A stretch of 64,000 bases of DNA from Callaeas wilsoni (taxonomy: Eukaryota > Chordata > Aves > Passeriformes > Callaeidae): NCBI GenBank assembly GCA_013398955.1, contig VWPU01014826.1, positions 186,001 through 250,000 on the forward strand. The letters run 5' to 3'. Below the pieces are notes generated by a model. It was not told the origin of the DNA and did not search any database. It saw only the letters and a program-made list of their open reading frames with translations. A program made the position numbers and the translations under genes. Positions 10,809 through 25,800 of the stretch are shown here, in pieces (position 1 is the stretch's first letter; each line of letters starts with the position of its first letter).

Positions 10809-13800
10809 GTTTATTTTCTTTGTTGCCTTTGGTGCAGATGCCAATTTGAGTTTCTCTTGCCCTATCCATTCTGTGGTCACCCAAACAGCCAGTGTAGTTA
10901 ATTGAAGCAGGATGTCTTTGAGCGATAAATTCTTTTACTCCACTGGGAGCCTGGAGAAGCAGTTTCTCGTCCTCCTTTCATCTCCCTAACCTGCTAGGTT
11001 AGCATGAAAACAGTACATGGGGGAGCACTGCTTCACTTTCCTGAGTGGCTAATTTCTATTCTTGAAATCAAGGAGTGAGACAGGCATCTTACAAAGTGAC
11101 TACCCTGTGAAGAGATCGCTTCATATCTGCCTCATCTATTTTATTACTTTGTGGGGGCTGAGTACAGTTTCAGTCTGGGAGAATGTGGTCGTGGCATGCA
11201 GCCAGTTAGGGGAAATGCAGGTATAAAGTCTTAAGATGGAATTTTGGGGTTAATGACAATGCTAATGTCTAATTTTAGTTCTTCAGAGAGGAGTTGGGTG
11301 AGAGATGAGGAAACCATGGAGTGAGAAGAGGAAGGTCATAGTGTGGGTGAGGGACACAGCTGAGAACTAGAACATTTTAGTTAGCAGGCTGCCCTACAGC
11401 TGCTATCAGCCAACCATTTCTGAGATAAACATACTGAAAGGTGAAACTAGAAGAGCTCTGTAATGAATGGGAGCCTTATGGGTTGGTTTTCTTTGCTAGA
11501 GTCTGTGGAATATACAGGAAACTGCTTGAGTGGACCATACAGAGGCAGAATGGCAGAGCATATGCTGAGCGAAGAAAAAAACCTGGCTTATTTTTAAACG
11601 TACTGTGGTGATGTACAAGTACAGAATTTCTCTTGGATTATCTTGAGTATTTATGGGTATTGAATCTGCATTTTTATACTTTCACTGTGTCTTTCAGACA
11701 GAGAATAAAAACATCTCTTGGGTGAAACCATATTTTAGTGATGGCGTATTTCAGGTGTCTGTACTTGTGAGTTCTCAGTGCTCTTGAGTGACTGAACTCA
11801 GATCTGTCTGTTCCTTACCTAGCTGAGTTGGACTTCTAAAATAGAAGTCAGTGGGTTGGTTAGGGGAACAAAAAGTTAATGCACTGTTTATATGGAAGCA
11901 CTGTGAGACATTAAAGGGGACACTCTGCATTTTGAACTGAGTGTGTAGGAAAATCACTGTGCTCAGGGCTGTGAAATCTTTGGTGTCCATGACAGTAAAG
12001 CAGGAATAACTTCCAGATAGTCATAAACATTTCACTCAGCTGGATGGAGAATGAAGTTGTAAGTCCTGGTGCCCAGTGAAATCACTGTAGATGCTGGTGT
12101 CAATGAACAGCACTGAAAATGGTGCAAACTGAGTTGTGGGTAGGATCTGGAAGTGCCTGTGGTGAAGAGTTTGCTGTTTTTGAGTGCAAGCTTGCCCTGG
12201 TCCAAGGCAGTGCGGACAGAATGAGTGGAAGGGTCTGAAAAGACAGTGAGTGTATAGCCTGGAGTCTCAGAAGTGGCCTTCTCATTAAATCTAAATGGTC
12301 CTACAGCTATTTTACATTTACTGAACAAAGCTTTCACTTTTCACCACTTCCTCTCAACTTCTGCATGTGTTTGCATAGAAGAGTGTCCCTCCCAAACCAA
12401 AGGCTATATTTGAACAGAAGAACTGTTGCTCTCTGCACGAGCCTGTCACTGGAAACAAATCTCTCTTTGCAAATGGCACTACATGTGCTGTAGTGGTCTT
12501 CGCTGTCTTGGAAGTTCACCGCTGCCTTATCAGGCACCAAATTACTGGGTTTGCAGAAGGGTAGCACTCATTCTCCAAAGAATGCACATCAGAGTCAGAT
12601 CGGGGCTGATAATCTGACAGTTTTCTGTAGAGGAGAAAGAGAGCCTCCTTTTTCCATGGATCTGCTTTTAAAATGGCATGCTGAAAATTTCACTGTTGGC
12701 TTTTTTTTCCTGAGACAGCACTACAGGAAGTTACAACCTTTTTGTTTGGAGTGAGAGCATTTTTTCCTCCTAGAGCTGTTTTTAGATCTCTTGTCTTCTT
12801 TCCTGACATGGTTTAACCTCAGCCAGCAACCAAGTACCACACAGCCACTCATGCTCCCATCAGAGAAATTGCAGAGAAAACTGGAAGGGTAAAAGAGAAC
12901 ACCATGACTCCAAACATCCCCCACTTTATGTTCTGAGCAGGATACCCTCTGGTCTGGAATATCCCTTTGGTCAGTTGGGCTCACCTGTCCCAGCTGTGTC
13001 TCCCCCCAGCCCCCCGTGCACCCCCAGCCTCCTCGCCAGCGTGGCAGCACGAAAAGGCCTTGGCTCTGTGTAAGCCCTGCTCAGCAATGACAGCAGCATC
13101 TCTGTATTGTCAGCCCTGTCTGCAGCACAAATCCAAACCACAGCCCCATACCAGCCACTGTGAGGAAAATTAACTCTACCTCAGACCAAACCAGCACACT
13201 TCCTCTTGAAGGTCCAAAGAAAGCATACATCCTTAATGCTTCTAGGGTATTGATTCATCCCAACGAACAGGCTTTGCTATAGAAGATAGTCTCTCTAAAC
13301 TGCTTCTTCCTGGTTTTGTAAGCAACATATTTCAGGCTTTTTGTGAAATTCTTCTATTGGGGTTTTTCTGCCTCAAATTTACAATTAAATTGAAATTCTA
13401 AGATCTCAAAGTTTCTGAGTTCTATTAGAGCTTTAGTTTTTGAATACCATGTAGTGAGCATGAAGTTAACAGGTTGTGGTGAGATGAGATTATATAAAAC
13501 ATCTTTAGATTTACTGATCACTAAGCATGAAAAGCAAGAATGCCTTTAATGTGATGATAATTTTTTGGAGTAAAATTTTTAAAGGACTGAGAAAGTTGTT
13601 ACTGAACAAGGGTGATAAAAGTTATAAAGTCTAGAAGTCTTAGGAATTAAAAATTAGACAGCAAGGCAGCAAATTATCATATGTCATGATAAATAAGCAA
13701 AGAAGTTTTAGTACCAGTACTTTAGGGTCAAAGGACAGCTGTTCCCAGGAGGCAATATGGGGATTGCTAGGGGGCTGGCAATGTTGTACATATGCATATC

Positions 13801-16800
13801 CATTGTGAGTTTCCTTTCTGTAGGACTGAACTTCACGAGCTTTAGGGTTGTTGAAACTGATTTCCTGAATTTCAGTAATGCTTGCAAAAATGGGATTTTA
13901 AATTCTCAAAGGAAACTTTGTTACTGAATCTATTCATAATGGAGAAATGACTTTTTCATTAGCTTAACACTTGATTTTGTGCCCTAAGAGTGAGATTCTT
14001 TCCCTTCACTTTTCTTAGATATGCTACTGGAGCTTTGCATTGCTTTGTAGGCATTTAGGTCCAGAAGTGTGACTAGAGCATTTTGGCTTTGCATCATTGA
14101 TTTAAGAGTACATTGTGGAGAATCTGGCCCTTTAGCTTTTAGTCATCATGTCCTTCCCCATATGAGTTTTACTCCCTTCATACACTAGCCTTCTGCTGGC
14201 TTGAGGAAACACATCTCAGTCTGAGTTGTCCATGTTGTGAAGTTCTTACAGAAACTACCTCGTTTCCTCCTGTTGAACAATGGACTCTGTGTGAGTCCTC
14301 TCCCTCTTTGGAAGATTTTTCTCTTGCTTTTCCTTCCCTGTTTCGATCATGCAGATGCCAGTGCATCTCTGCCTTTTTGTTTTAGAGTGCTTTAGCTCTT
14401 ACCCAGTTGGCTGGAGAGAGGGGTCACCGAGCAGGAGATACCTGAGGTGCGGAGGCTCATTACTCAATGATACTTCTTGATGTAGAAGGAAAAGGTGGGG
14501 GAGGGAAATGTCAGCCATCTGCTTGTGATTCAGGCCTGGGCTGGAAGTCATTTTAATGTGCCTTCTGTATCTTCCCTCTTGGTGCCTCAGAAAGTAGCAG
14601 AACGTTCTCTTACATGGCTGACTTTTGAGCCAGCACCTCTCCGTGAACCATGGAATAGGAAGGGCAGATGGTAACAGCAGACACAGGGAACTTGTGGCAT
14701 AATCTTAAATATGTAGAAAGAGGTTTAAGAGAAAGAAAGAAAATCAGATTACTTTGATACCATATTACTTGAGTTTCTCCTAAAGGCAGACGTCCTACAA
14801 TGAAGTCAGGTGGAGATGCTTCCAGATATAGGTCTTCTATAGGCTCAGACGTGAATCTGAAATCATTAGGTCTGTTGCTGAAGGACAGTGTGTTGTGAAG
14901 ATTGGTGTCTGACCCTCAGGAAGAGCACTGACAAAATCAAATCAGAACATTAGTGGCCTGCTTTGTAGGGAGATGGACTAGTAACATTGCTGTGAACACT
15001 TGATTACTACTGTCTGCTGTGTGTGGTCTGAACTTCTAAAATTTTATCCTGCTCTTTCTGTTAGCAGAAGAGTGTGTATAGCAAGGCTTTTCTGAAGAGT
15101 TAAGAGGATGTTCCTCTTTGAGGAAGAGGGGCAGAAATCTGTCACTGCTTTCTTCTGAAAAAGGGTATAGCTTGATGACCAACATTGTGTATTCTTAAGT
15201 GGCTGTAGGTTTCTTGTCATTGTGTTTGCCCAGCTTGCTTTTGTTCTTTACAGATCTTCCCTCCCTTCTGTACCAGAGGTGGAGGAATTGGTGGTTTTTG
15301 CTTCTGCAACTAAGTGTCTCTGAAAGTAATTTATGGTCAGAATCTGAAAAAAATAGTTTACTTTTAATATTATTGATGAAAATTAGTAATAGGCACACTG
15401 TGCAATTGCATTTCACTCTTGTAGCACAGAAAGAAGAGTTGGGTGCATTTTGCTTCTTGACTGCAGTAAAATGAAGCAAAAAGTAGGTGCTTGCCTGATT
15501 ACTGAGAGATGAGTGACACTTTGTCCACAAGCTGCCATCTGTGATGAAAGAAAAGAAATTGAAAGCAGTCGTATGGAAGGAAATAATATTTGTGGAGGAT
15601 CTTCATTTACCATGAACTGCACTGACTTCTTGGCAGAAAGTATTATGGGATGTCTGATCCAAATCTTTTTAGGAACACATGTCATTTTTCTTCCATTCAT
15701 CATTGGGGCTCACAGCGTGATTTTTCAGAGCTTGCAAAAGGAGGAGACTTTTGTAAAGAAAATTTTTCAAGGTTGCTGAGGACAGAGGTGTCTCAGACTG
15801 GTCTTTAGAGGTGAATGCTGAACTGTTGCTAATACATAAGTGTGTGTATCATCAGATGTTTGATATAAAAGAATTGGCACCTGATTCTCAGAGGCCAGTT
15901 GGGTGCAATAGTATTAATCTGCTGGAATATTTTCTTTATTGCTCTTTAATTTTTTTCCCCCAAAGGCAGGGCTAAGAAACATTTAAGAGGAGTTTGTTTG
16001 TCCAACTCAGGGAACCAACAAGTCTTCCTGTTGTTTATCTAATAAGTTTTGCACTTAATTGCTTGTCCATTCTTGAATAAGTGAGTTATAAACTTATAAA
16101 TAAGTTATTTATAAACTTGTCTATAAATCTGTGTTTCTTCAGGATGTTTGTCATATTTTGAAAGGGACTAGCATAATTTTTGATACAAATAATTAGTGAC
16201 ACAGAGTACGACCCACATTTACGTTGTTTGGATTGTATTCAGTATAGAAAATACTGTTAAAACTCTCTAGTAGGTGCATTACATGATTCAAATGGCAGTT
16301 CCAGTTTGACTTCTGTATCTGTAGTCATACTCCTGCCTGTCTGGGAAAAACTGCTTAATGGACTATACTGACTAGTGAGGGAATTTCATAGAGGAATGTT
16401 AGCCTTATGCTCATTTATTTCTATTTATTAGTTTTTGTCAGTCTACCAAAGACATGATGTGTCAGAAAGACTTAACAGTTACTCTTGGATTTCAGGCCTG
16501 GGAACAGTCTGCTGGAGTAATCGTATTCCCCAACATTCAGCTGTTAGCCAGTGAAGTTTCCAAGCTTCTGACTAAAGAAATTAAGAGGATCCTCAATGGC
16601 AAACCTGCAGGTAATGATCTCACACCATATCCATTGGATCCAGTTATTCTGGAAATGCGTGTCTTTCAGCTATCCTCTGTGCTGGAAATAAAGGGGGAGC
16701 AGTAAAATGCTGTGTAGCAAGCCAGATATTTTAGCAGGTGTGAGCTAGCACTGGTTTGAGGTGATTGCACTGAAGATTTGGCCTTGTATGCCATGCTGAT

Positions 16801-19800
16801 CTTGGGTTTGGAACTTTTGTAGCTGGAAGTGTGTAATGTATAATGCATGTAAGAGTTAAAGAGTAGGTTATGCACTTTCTGAGGAGCTTTCTTAAATAAG
16901 AAAAATATTGATGGCCATACATGGCTTTCCTGGTGGCTGTTGTGCATTCTTTGTGCTGTCAACTGCCAGGCTTCATGAACTGAGTTGGTATTCTCAGTGA
17001 AATTTCAGTTTGAAATGGGTAGTTTACATGAACTGAGCTTGATGCTGAATCAAAATAATGTTATGTTTTTCTGTTTACTTTAGTGGACTCCTGCTGCTGT
17101 AATTTTGTTCAATTTGTTGTATCTGTTAAGCAAACATAAATGCAGCATTTTCATCTTTCACTAAGGAATTAAAGTTTAATGTTTTTATGGTAACAGAAGA
17201 AGCTCGTCTGACTTTGGAGCAATTGCTGCAACAGAAAGGGGAAGCAGGAGATGGCCATTTGCTCCTGAAATCCGTGTATCTGCTCTCACAGACTGACTTG
17301 GTAAGAGAAAGTACTGCAAAGCGTGTTTTCCTTTTTATTTCAGAGAAACTGTGTAGGCACTGCAACAGTGGAACACCCAAGTCTCAGTATTTGCATTATC
17401 CCTAATATTTTGAGCTTCAGCATGCCCAGGGAGTACAGTTAGAGGACACACCACCAGATTTGTAGGTTAGGCTTTTCTAAAACAGAGAAGTAAGCATTTT
17501 GTGCTTTCAGATACCTTTTTAGTTTTGGTTATCAGCCAGCTGTTTTTTCTAGTGTTTCTCTACTTTTTTCCCCTCATTGTGTATCTTTTTGTGTATTCTT
17601 TATCAGTCTACCTTACATATCAAAAAAGTGACTAATAAGAATCTATCTTGTAATACAGTGGTTGGCTTTTCAATCCTGATAGCCTCTAACTTTGAAGCGT
17701 TTCACAAACTCTGCTTGTACAGCCACCCCAAATGCAGACTGGCATCAGGAGTGCAGCCTGCTGATGGGCATCTGTGGTGTGTTTATCCATGACATTTAGT
17801 TAAACAGTTTGTCTTAGTCTTTCTTGTTGAAAGACACACAAAAATAAAATCTTACTGTCAGATTATAGTGGATATGTTCTGTGTCATAAGGAACGCTATA
17901 AAATTATATATATAGCTAGTCACAACATGAAGTTTCTGACGAGATGTGTTTTTCACAGTTTTAAGACGTTGCCATTTTTTGTAGCACACATACACAAAAA
18001 ACTTCACATCACAAACCTCATTCTTCTGTTAGTTTGGTGCTGATTTTTGTTGTCATTACTGTGTGCCTAGCACATGCACTGGGACTTCTCTGAAAGTTCT
18101 ATGCAGCCATAGTGAAGATGGGAAGAAACAAAGTGTTGAGAAACACTGTGAAGAAACTGTCACTTGTGTTTATAAAAGCTGTAATTAGAAGTGTGTGTGC
18201 AGTTATTCAATATGTTAAAAAAGTGAAGGCGTTATAGGTAAACTGCTGCTATGCTGAGTCGAGGAGGGAATGGAGAATTCACGATTTCAACATACCAGGC
18301 CTCTGTAGCTGCAGGGTGTCCTGGAAATAAAGGGTAGAGGGGACAGTGTCTGTCCCTGGCGTTACTGCTGGTTCAGGGGCTAGTTAGTTTGCAGGCTGTG
18401 TGCTTCACTGCCGGTAGGTCTCCGTATGCAGGACAGAGTGCCTCAAAGCCATAGTTCAGCTGGAGCGGGATGTCCTGGGAACAGCTGTAGCAGCTCATAG
18501 TGTATTTTCTGCCAAGTGGATTTTACAGCTGTGCTGGGTGACTGCCAGTCTTGTGTGCCCTAGAGCACTCATGAAGATAAAATGCTGGAGTAGGTCCTTT
18601 ATCTGCCATGACTATTCTTAGTGTGTAGAAACACAAGGAAGCTGTGGTCAGCTTCTGGAGGGACTGATCTTTGTTTTGCCTACTTAGAGGACTCTGTGGA
18701 ACATCATTGGATCTGGACTTCCAGCTGCTCTGATGCAGTGCCTGTACCTGTTCTTTACTGTCTCTCTGAAGAAAACCAGTGATGATGGAGAGATACGTGA
18801 GGATGATGCCCACACTTGGGAAGTGCTTGTTAAGGTGAGATGTGCATTTGGAGGTTCATTTGCCCTGAGTGCTCAGATGTTCACTTAGGCTCTTAGCTCT
18901 TCATCTGATTCAAACTGCCAAAAAACTTTTAAATTTGGACTGCAAATTGTTGAATAATCATCAAGAGCCGTATAAAACACGTAAGCTATCTCTTATTTTT
19001 TTATTAAACAAAACAACAAACTTTAAGTGGGAAAAATCCATTAAGAATATCCTAGAGGTAGCTTTCCTTGTTCATTTCACTGCGTCCTTTCTCCTGGCAT
19101 TAGTATCAAACTTGTAATCTCCTTCCCCAATAGATTTTTCTTCATCTCCTGGGTATCTCTAGAGGCATTTATTGTAGCTGATGTTTGTTTGCTTTTCAGA
19201 TAATGCTTAACATGTACAAAGAGGAACAAGGCGTAGAGGAACTTCTGGCAGCTGATAAGCTTCAGTCATTAATTATAGCAACTGCTTCTCTGTGGGACCA
19301 GTGCAACCACTCTTGGAAAGCACCTACAGGCCGTGTGCTAAGAACAATTTCAAAGGCTCAGACCAAAAACAGCATTAAGTACCTACAAGGTTTGGTTTAG
19401 TAAATTGGCTTCTCCTTTCCTCATAGCTCCCCTGAGAATGAATTATCAAAAAGAGTCTCCTCAGGATTGATTTTCATCCCTACAAAATCCAGTAGTCAAC
19501 TGCAAAGCATGGGCTCTTGACTTAGTAGAGAGGAGCTGTATTTAGCACTGATAGCCATCTGGAAACTGAAGGGTTTTTTTACACAAAAAACCCCTCAAAT
19601 TACAGGCAAGAGCAAATCCCACTTAATCGCACCGACATAGACAAGAGGAAGATGTATTATGTTTTTTCTTAAGTTGTGTGACTCAGTCTGTGGGGCTGAG
19701 AGTCATGAACACTAAGTAAAAGGCTGGGGGCACTGTCCAGAGTAATGGTATGTTTTGGGACAACATCATGGTTGGTTATGTCCTCATTTCTTTCTAGGCT

Positions 19801-22800
19801 TTATTAGTTCAAGCAGTTTTTTTCTTAAGAAGTTCAAAGGCCACAAGTCTCAATTTCTTAGAAGTGAAAAAATAGTTTTATAGTGCACAAAATACCATCA
19901 GTATTCCATATCATTGAGTAAATGCATATAGATATTTTTATTTTTTAAAATAAAAATTTGGCTTCCTGAGTGAGATGGAAAGAACTAATTGAACATTTAG
20001 AAGCTGCTCTGGAAGGACTGGCCATGAGATTAGTCAAGAAAACTAGGCTTCATTCCTCAGAGCAAAATGTGTGTACCCCATTACATATGCTTCATTGAGC
20101 AAAGAATTCATCTGTGAACTCTGCACAGAATGTGTGATTGACTTAGTATGAGACAATTAAATCTGTTAGTCTCTGCTTACCTTGTACTCAGCTGGATTCA
20201 GTATATATGAATTTTGGTGAGTTGGGGGCTTGAAACATTATACTCCTGAGATTAAATCAGTTTCTGGGAGTTAAGCAAAGAAATGCATGTATATTGTAAA
20301 GCCAGCAATGTTCTTCATGTAGCTTCTGAAGTGAGTGTGATATTCATATATCTGCTTTTCTTTTCTTTGTAGAAAAAGAATTATCTGACTCCTACTTTAC
20401 TGGGAAATAACTTCATATTTGTTTAATTTTTGTTAGTAACTTTAAACCTGTTTGACTGTCAGTTCTTAAATACCTGCTGTATTTTTTTTCCACAGCTGTG
20501 GACTGCATTAAAATAGCTGTTCAGAATCTCTTTACTCTGGCTGATCGTCTACCTGCTTGGGATGTGTGTGAAGCTGCTAGTATTGTGTTGTGCTTTGTGA
20601 AGGATTCTTATCCTGTATCATCAGCTTTATTGACAGAGTTTGAAAATAATGATGGCTACCAACTCCTGCTAAAAATTTTACTCAGGTAAGAGAGGCTTTT
20701 CGTAGGCTTCTAGAGGATGGTAAAACTTAATTTTCAGAATGCATAGTGGTCTCTTAAAATGTGAATCACACAGGTAACTCTGTGTGGATGTATTGGGAAG
20801 GGAAGCAGTACGTAACTTTTTATACTTAAACCATAACAGAAGGACAACAGTATAGGAGAAGTTAGTTTGCAGGTGGGATAGGGACTTTTTGAACACAACA
20901 CAAAGGTTCTTCTTCAAATAGTATTACAGAGGATGTAGGTCAGAGACATTTGTCTCTGTTAAAGTGAGTTTTTAATCCAGGAATGCAGTCAGCTAGGGAG
21001 GGAAACACTATCTCCTTGCTGTGCAAAAACAAGCAAACAAAACCCACCCAAACTTAAACTGAAATGTTTACATTGTTCAGATCCAAGATGACCATAAACA
21101 TATCAGGAAAAATCCCCACTAGTTATCCTAATCCAAAGTACAAAGCAGAATCTGTTATTCTCCTTGTCAGCTTGTGTTGTCTCACCGGGCTGAGTTTCTT
21201 TAATATCATTTGAAGAGAGCATTTCCAGATCTTTTTGTTTCCATTCTGGATTTGCCTATTCTTGTACTATTTCTCCTTTGGTCCCTGAACAACGTTTGGG
21301 GTGAGGGAGGGTGCTTTTTAATTTGCATCTAGAGGATTGTAAATTGAATCATGAAGTCAAAGATATCTGTGAGTGACTGGGACTGCTCATGAGTTTTGAA
21401 TGACACAAAATTGTTAATTTATTATTGGAAAAAAGAAAAATTGTGTTTTTCTGGCAGTGTTTTCCTTAGCTACCAGAGACTGTCTAGATTTCCCTTACAA
21501 ACTGTGTTGAGATGAATATTTCTGATTAAATTCTAGCCATATAAGGGGAGAAAACATGGGATCTTTTTCAGTAAGGGCTGTGAATGTCCCCATCCTTTTC
21601 AACTGATATAACTAGGCAGAAGAGACAGAAATAACAGATGCTCAGGCCTTCAGATTAGTCTTTGTTCCCAGCATATGCTGGCATAAAGGGATAGATGGAG
21701 AGTTTCTTTCCAGAATGTTTTGTGTGAGCAAGTACCCTCTTCTCTGAATTTTTTCTTCAGGTAAAAAGAATCTTGCTAATAGCATTCTTTGAAATAGAGC
21801 ATTTGCTCTCCTTTTTTTTTTTCTGAAACTGGAACATTTCGTTCTGTTTTTCTCTGAAATTTTTCTAACCTAACAGTATCAGTCTATTTCTCTGCCACTA
21901 ACTCATGCCCAGATGGTGCAGTTTTCCTTAGGAATTTACCTAACTGAGCAGTACAGAATAAGATGATGTGATAAGCAGCTCTCTGTCCTTTGACAGACTG
22001 TCACTTCAGTCTATGATCTGTGGCAAATCTGGGGTTACATTACAAACTATTTCCTTACTTAGGAGAGTCCTGGCATCTTCATGTCTGATTCACAAAGCTC
22101 AGGCAATACAATATTTTTCCTTTCCTCAGGGCTGAGATTTTTCTGTTATCTATCTCAGGTAGCAAGTCCTTTATCTTGCCAACCATATGCCCACCTTTTT
22201 ATATGAAGTAACTGTTTGAATTATTTGAATTCTCACAAAGTTTAAATTTTTATTCCCCAAACCAGACTTTTTTTTGAGTTAGCTTTTTATTTTCTTTAAG
22301 GGCACAACTGGACTAAGTTAAAACATTTATCTTCCTTGTGTTCGGAAGACTCTGTCAGTGTCACATCAGTTTCTTTCAGTCTGTAGGTTTCGTTCTGATT
22401 CAGAGTGTGCCACCATGGTGTGGATTATTCTGGGCAGCTCCTATGTGCTCCATACCTGATGATGTATCCAAAGTGTTTGTATAATTAAGGCATGAACATA
22501 TGACTGTCCCAAGTTTTGTTCCTAGATGTGAGGGTTTGCAGCAAAATGAAGGAGACCCCTATCTGGATGAGATCTTGGACATGCTGACTTGCCTTACAAC
22601 CTGTGGAAAAACTGAACTGAAAGTTTCTGGCAATATTGTACACCCGCAATTGCCGCACTTTGATTTTGAACGGACGCAGTCTTCTGGTACTATATATATA
22701 TATATATATGCATGTATGTGCACATGTGGTTGGGTAGGTGGGTCATAGAAAAATGAAGCTCTATTGATTTTGCATCTTAATATGGAGGAAGGAGTGTGAT

Positions 22801-25800
22801 GTGGCATCTTCAGATCTGTGTTAGTGCTGCCTAAATGCCGCCTACCTCAAACTGAAATGACCATGTCAGCTCTGGGGTCTTATCCAAGCTAAAGAATATG
22901 CCTCCCAATCACATCCCTTATGTCTGTTGCTCTTATTTCCACTTTCAGACGTGATTTAACACTATAGTTATGGTGCTTGCAGACTTAAATAGCACTCATG
23001 TAAAAATGATCTCACCTGGGTTTTTTCCCTACAGGAATGACAGTGAAAAACCTCCAGCCTTTTCAGGTGTTGCAGTCAATTTTCCAGAGAAGTAATGATC
23101 AGCACCTGTGTGGAAGAATCTTGGCAGCAATTGGTACCATATGGGCTTGGGACAGAGCAAACTTCTTTCTTCTGGAGTGGACACTGCAACCTATCAACCA
23201 ATTTACTGACATAATTCATTTTAAACCACACCCAGTCCAAGTCCAGTTCTTCAGACTAGTGGAGTCCATAGTCCTAGACCTGTCCTATGTCCCCCATGAG
23301 ATTCTGAAGAAGGTTCAGTATTTGATAAGGGAAAACATAGTGCCATTCTGCACCTTAACAGCTCTCCAGTGCCTTCTCAGCATGACCCAGAAGGACCTGT
23401 TATTCAGCGATATTTTCCGTGACTCTGGGCTCTTAGGCCTACTGCTGGCACTTTTGAGGAAGGAAGCCAAGATCCTGAGGAAATCAGGTACGACTTAGTG
23501 CCACTCACAATGACCATTGAAGCAGGCAGATCAATAGGAATGAATAATCTTTCTACATAAATTTGTATGTTTTATATGCTGAATAGCTAGATTTTTTCTT
23601 CAAGCCAGCTGGCTTAAATTTGACACAGTAAGCTGGGTCCTCTCTGAAATCCTTGCTGTTTCTTGCTCTGTTCACTAGCCTAAACAGCTCTGGGCTGTTC
23701 TTTGCTAGTGTATGATGTATTACTCTGGATGGTACCCTTCAGCCCACCCTTTTATACAGGTCTTATTTTGGGGTTCTCTAGAATGCAAGCTTGAGATCAG
23801 AGCAATAAATATTTTCCACAATGCTTAGTTCCTCTGACAATAACATCTTAATCCTGAGGACTGGTGATAGAAGACAGTTTATTGAATTTTGGCCACATGT
23901 CCCCCACAATTACTACCACTCATTCTGATGTGATAGAGTTATCTCCTAGTATAGAAGTAGGAAGGTGATAGTCCTAGTTTGATAACTGTGAAGTACAGCT
24001 GATTTAGGAGACAGACTCACATATTTTAAAGATTAAAACTACTATTTTAATGAAAGAAAAAGGTATGATAAAATTTTCTGTGCTATATGAGCTGGAAAAT
24101 GCCTTTAAATTTCAGTGCAAGGGTCATTTAGTGAAGGAGGAGAGACCCAAAATACTAGGAATAACTTCTGATGCAGTAAGCATACTTGAATTACTTATAC
24201 ACAACAGAAGGAATATGAATTGCACCAGAAATTCTGGAGTGCAGACATCTATCACCTGCAAGGACATTCAGATTTGGGCTCTTGATATCAAAGAACCAGG
24301 GTTTTGTTAGGTAAGGATTGTCAAGATAAATACCAACGTTCTTGAAAACTTGCCTTCTGGTTATCAACTGGTGCATAGGGGCTTTCTTCTGTCTTTGCAT
24401 TAATTTCACTGCTTTAGATAACTTGGTGCTGTAAATTTTACAGAATGAGTGATTGATGGCTATGTAATTTGTAAATTTAGACACACAGGTGAAGAGGGAC
24501 AAGTGAGAAGACATCATACCTACTCCCTTCTCTTGGTTTCCAGAAATTTAGCCTGCAAATTTTGACTTTTAGATCTTAAAATAACCTACCATACACTGTC
24601 TGATCCCATTTGCCTTTGAACATGCAGGATATTTCTCCTCTTGGCTTTTAGTTTAGTTATTTAAATGCTCCCTGTTGCTATAATATTTTACCACTTCACA
24701 GCTCATAATCTGTCATGTTCTTTTGTTTGTGTGTGTTCCTACCAGATACCACTAAACAGGTAGCTCTGCATCATTTGGGAAGTGAAAACACCCCTACTAG
24801 CAGTACTGCCCATAGTTATGAGATATGTGCTGCAGAGCAAGCATCGGACTGTGTTTCCTACTCCCAGACTAGACTCTGATGAATAGGCAATGCCATGTCT
24901 GTATTTTGTTGCTTGTTTTAGGTTTCAAGTAGCCTGTAAGTAATACATGAGAGAAGCTAGAATGTGCTGGAGAACTGGTTTTCCATTTTGGCTAAATGTA
25001 TTTTAGCTACAGTTGTCCATTTCTTGTACATTGTAACATGACTACATGACTTTTAATATACTGGCAGCTGGAACTCATCTGCCTGGTGTGAAAGAAGGCA
25101 CTGAGAAGGAATTAAATGTTGTGATGCTGAAGATGGTGGCTGCACTTACAGCGAGGTCTGTGAGGAACACAGGTAAGGAAATACATATGAATGCATTACC
25201 TTTGTGATATCTGGTGATCAGTGGCCATGATTTTAAGGAGCGCCAACAAATTTTCTTACTTTTGTGCTTCAGTCAAAAATGGAGGATGAAAGCTAGAGTG
25301 TAGGGATAACTGCATTACACTAGGAAGAAATGTGACAAAGGTGTTCTCATCCTGCATGATGAGCTTTGTCCCAGTAGTCAGCTTGTTTCCTTCATCCATG
25401 TGCATACTCCTGAAGTGTTCATACAGGATGCACAAACTTAGCCTGTGGGAAAAAAAGTGTTTGTGCTTGACTCTTGTGTGTTGTTTGTTCATCCAGATTT
25501 TCTTCCATCATATCTGTTATTTGAAATCTTGATTGGATCAGGTGCATGCTGAGTAACACTCCTGTATTAGTGTTATACGTAAGAAGTCTTGTGTGTAAGG
25601 AATCTTGTGGAACATAGTACAGGAGTGAACACTGGAATCCACTTCACTCTTGAATCCTAGAATCATCATGTTTGCAGCATCTTGCACAGTGTAAATACAT
25701 TTTCAGAAACTATTAAGAAGTTCCCTTCCTAAATGAGAGAGATGCTTAAGCTGAAAACTAAGGTGTCTTCTCCTTTTCATTCATTATTGTATTGGGAAGC

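Noticed and set aside
15513..15779. 88-codon open frame in intron 1 with a hydrophobic stretch
   Set aside because: No family similarity and no exon borders.
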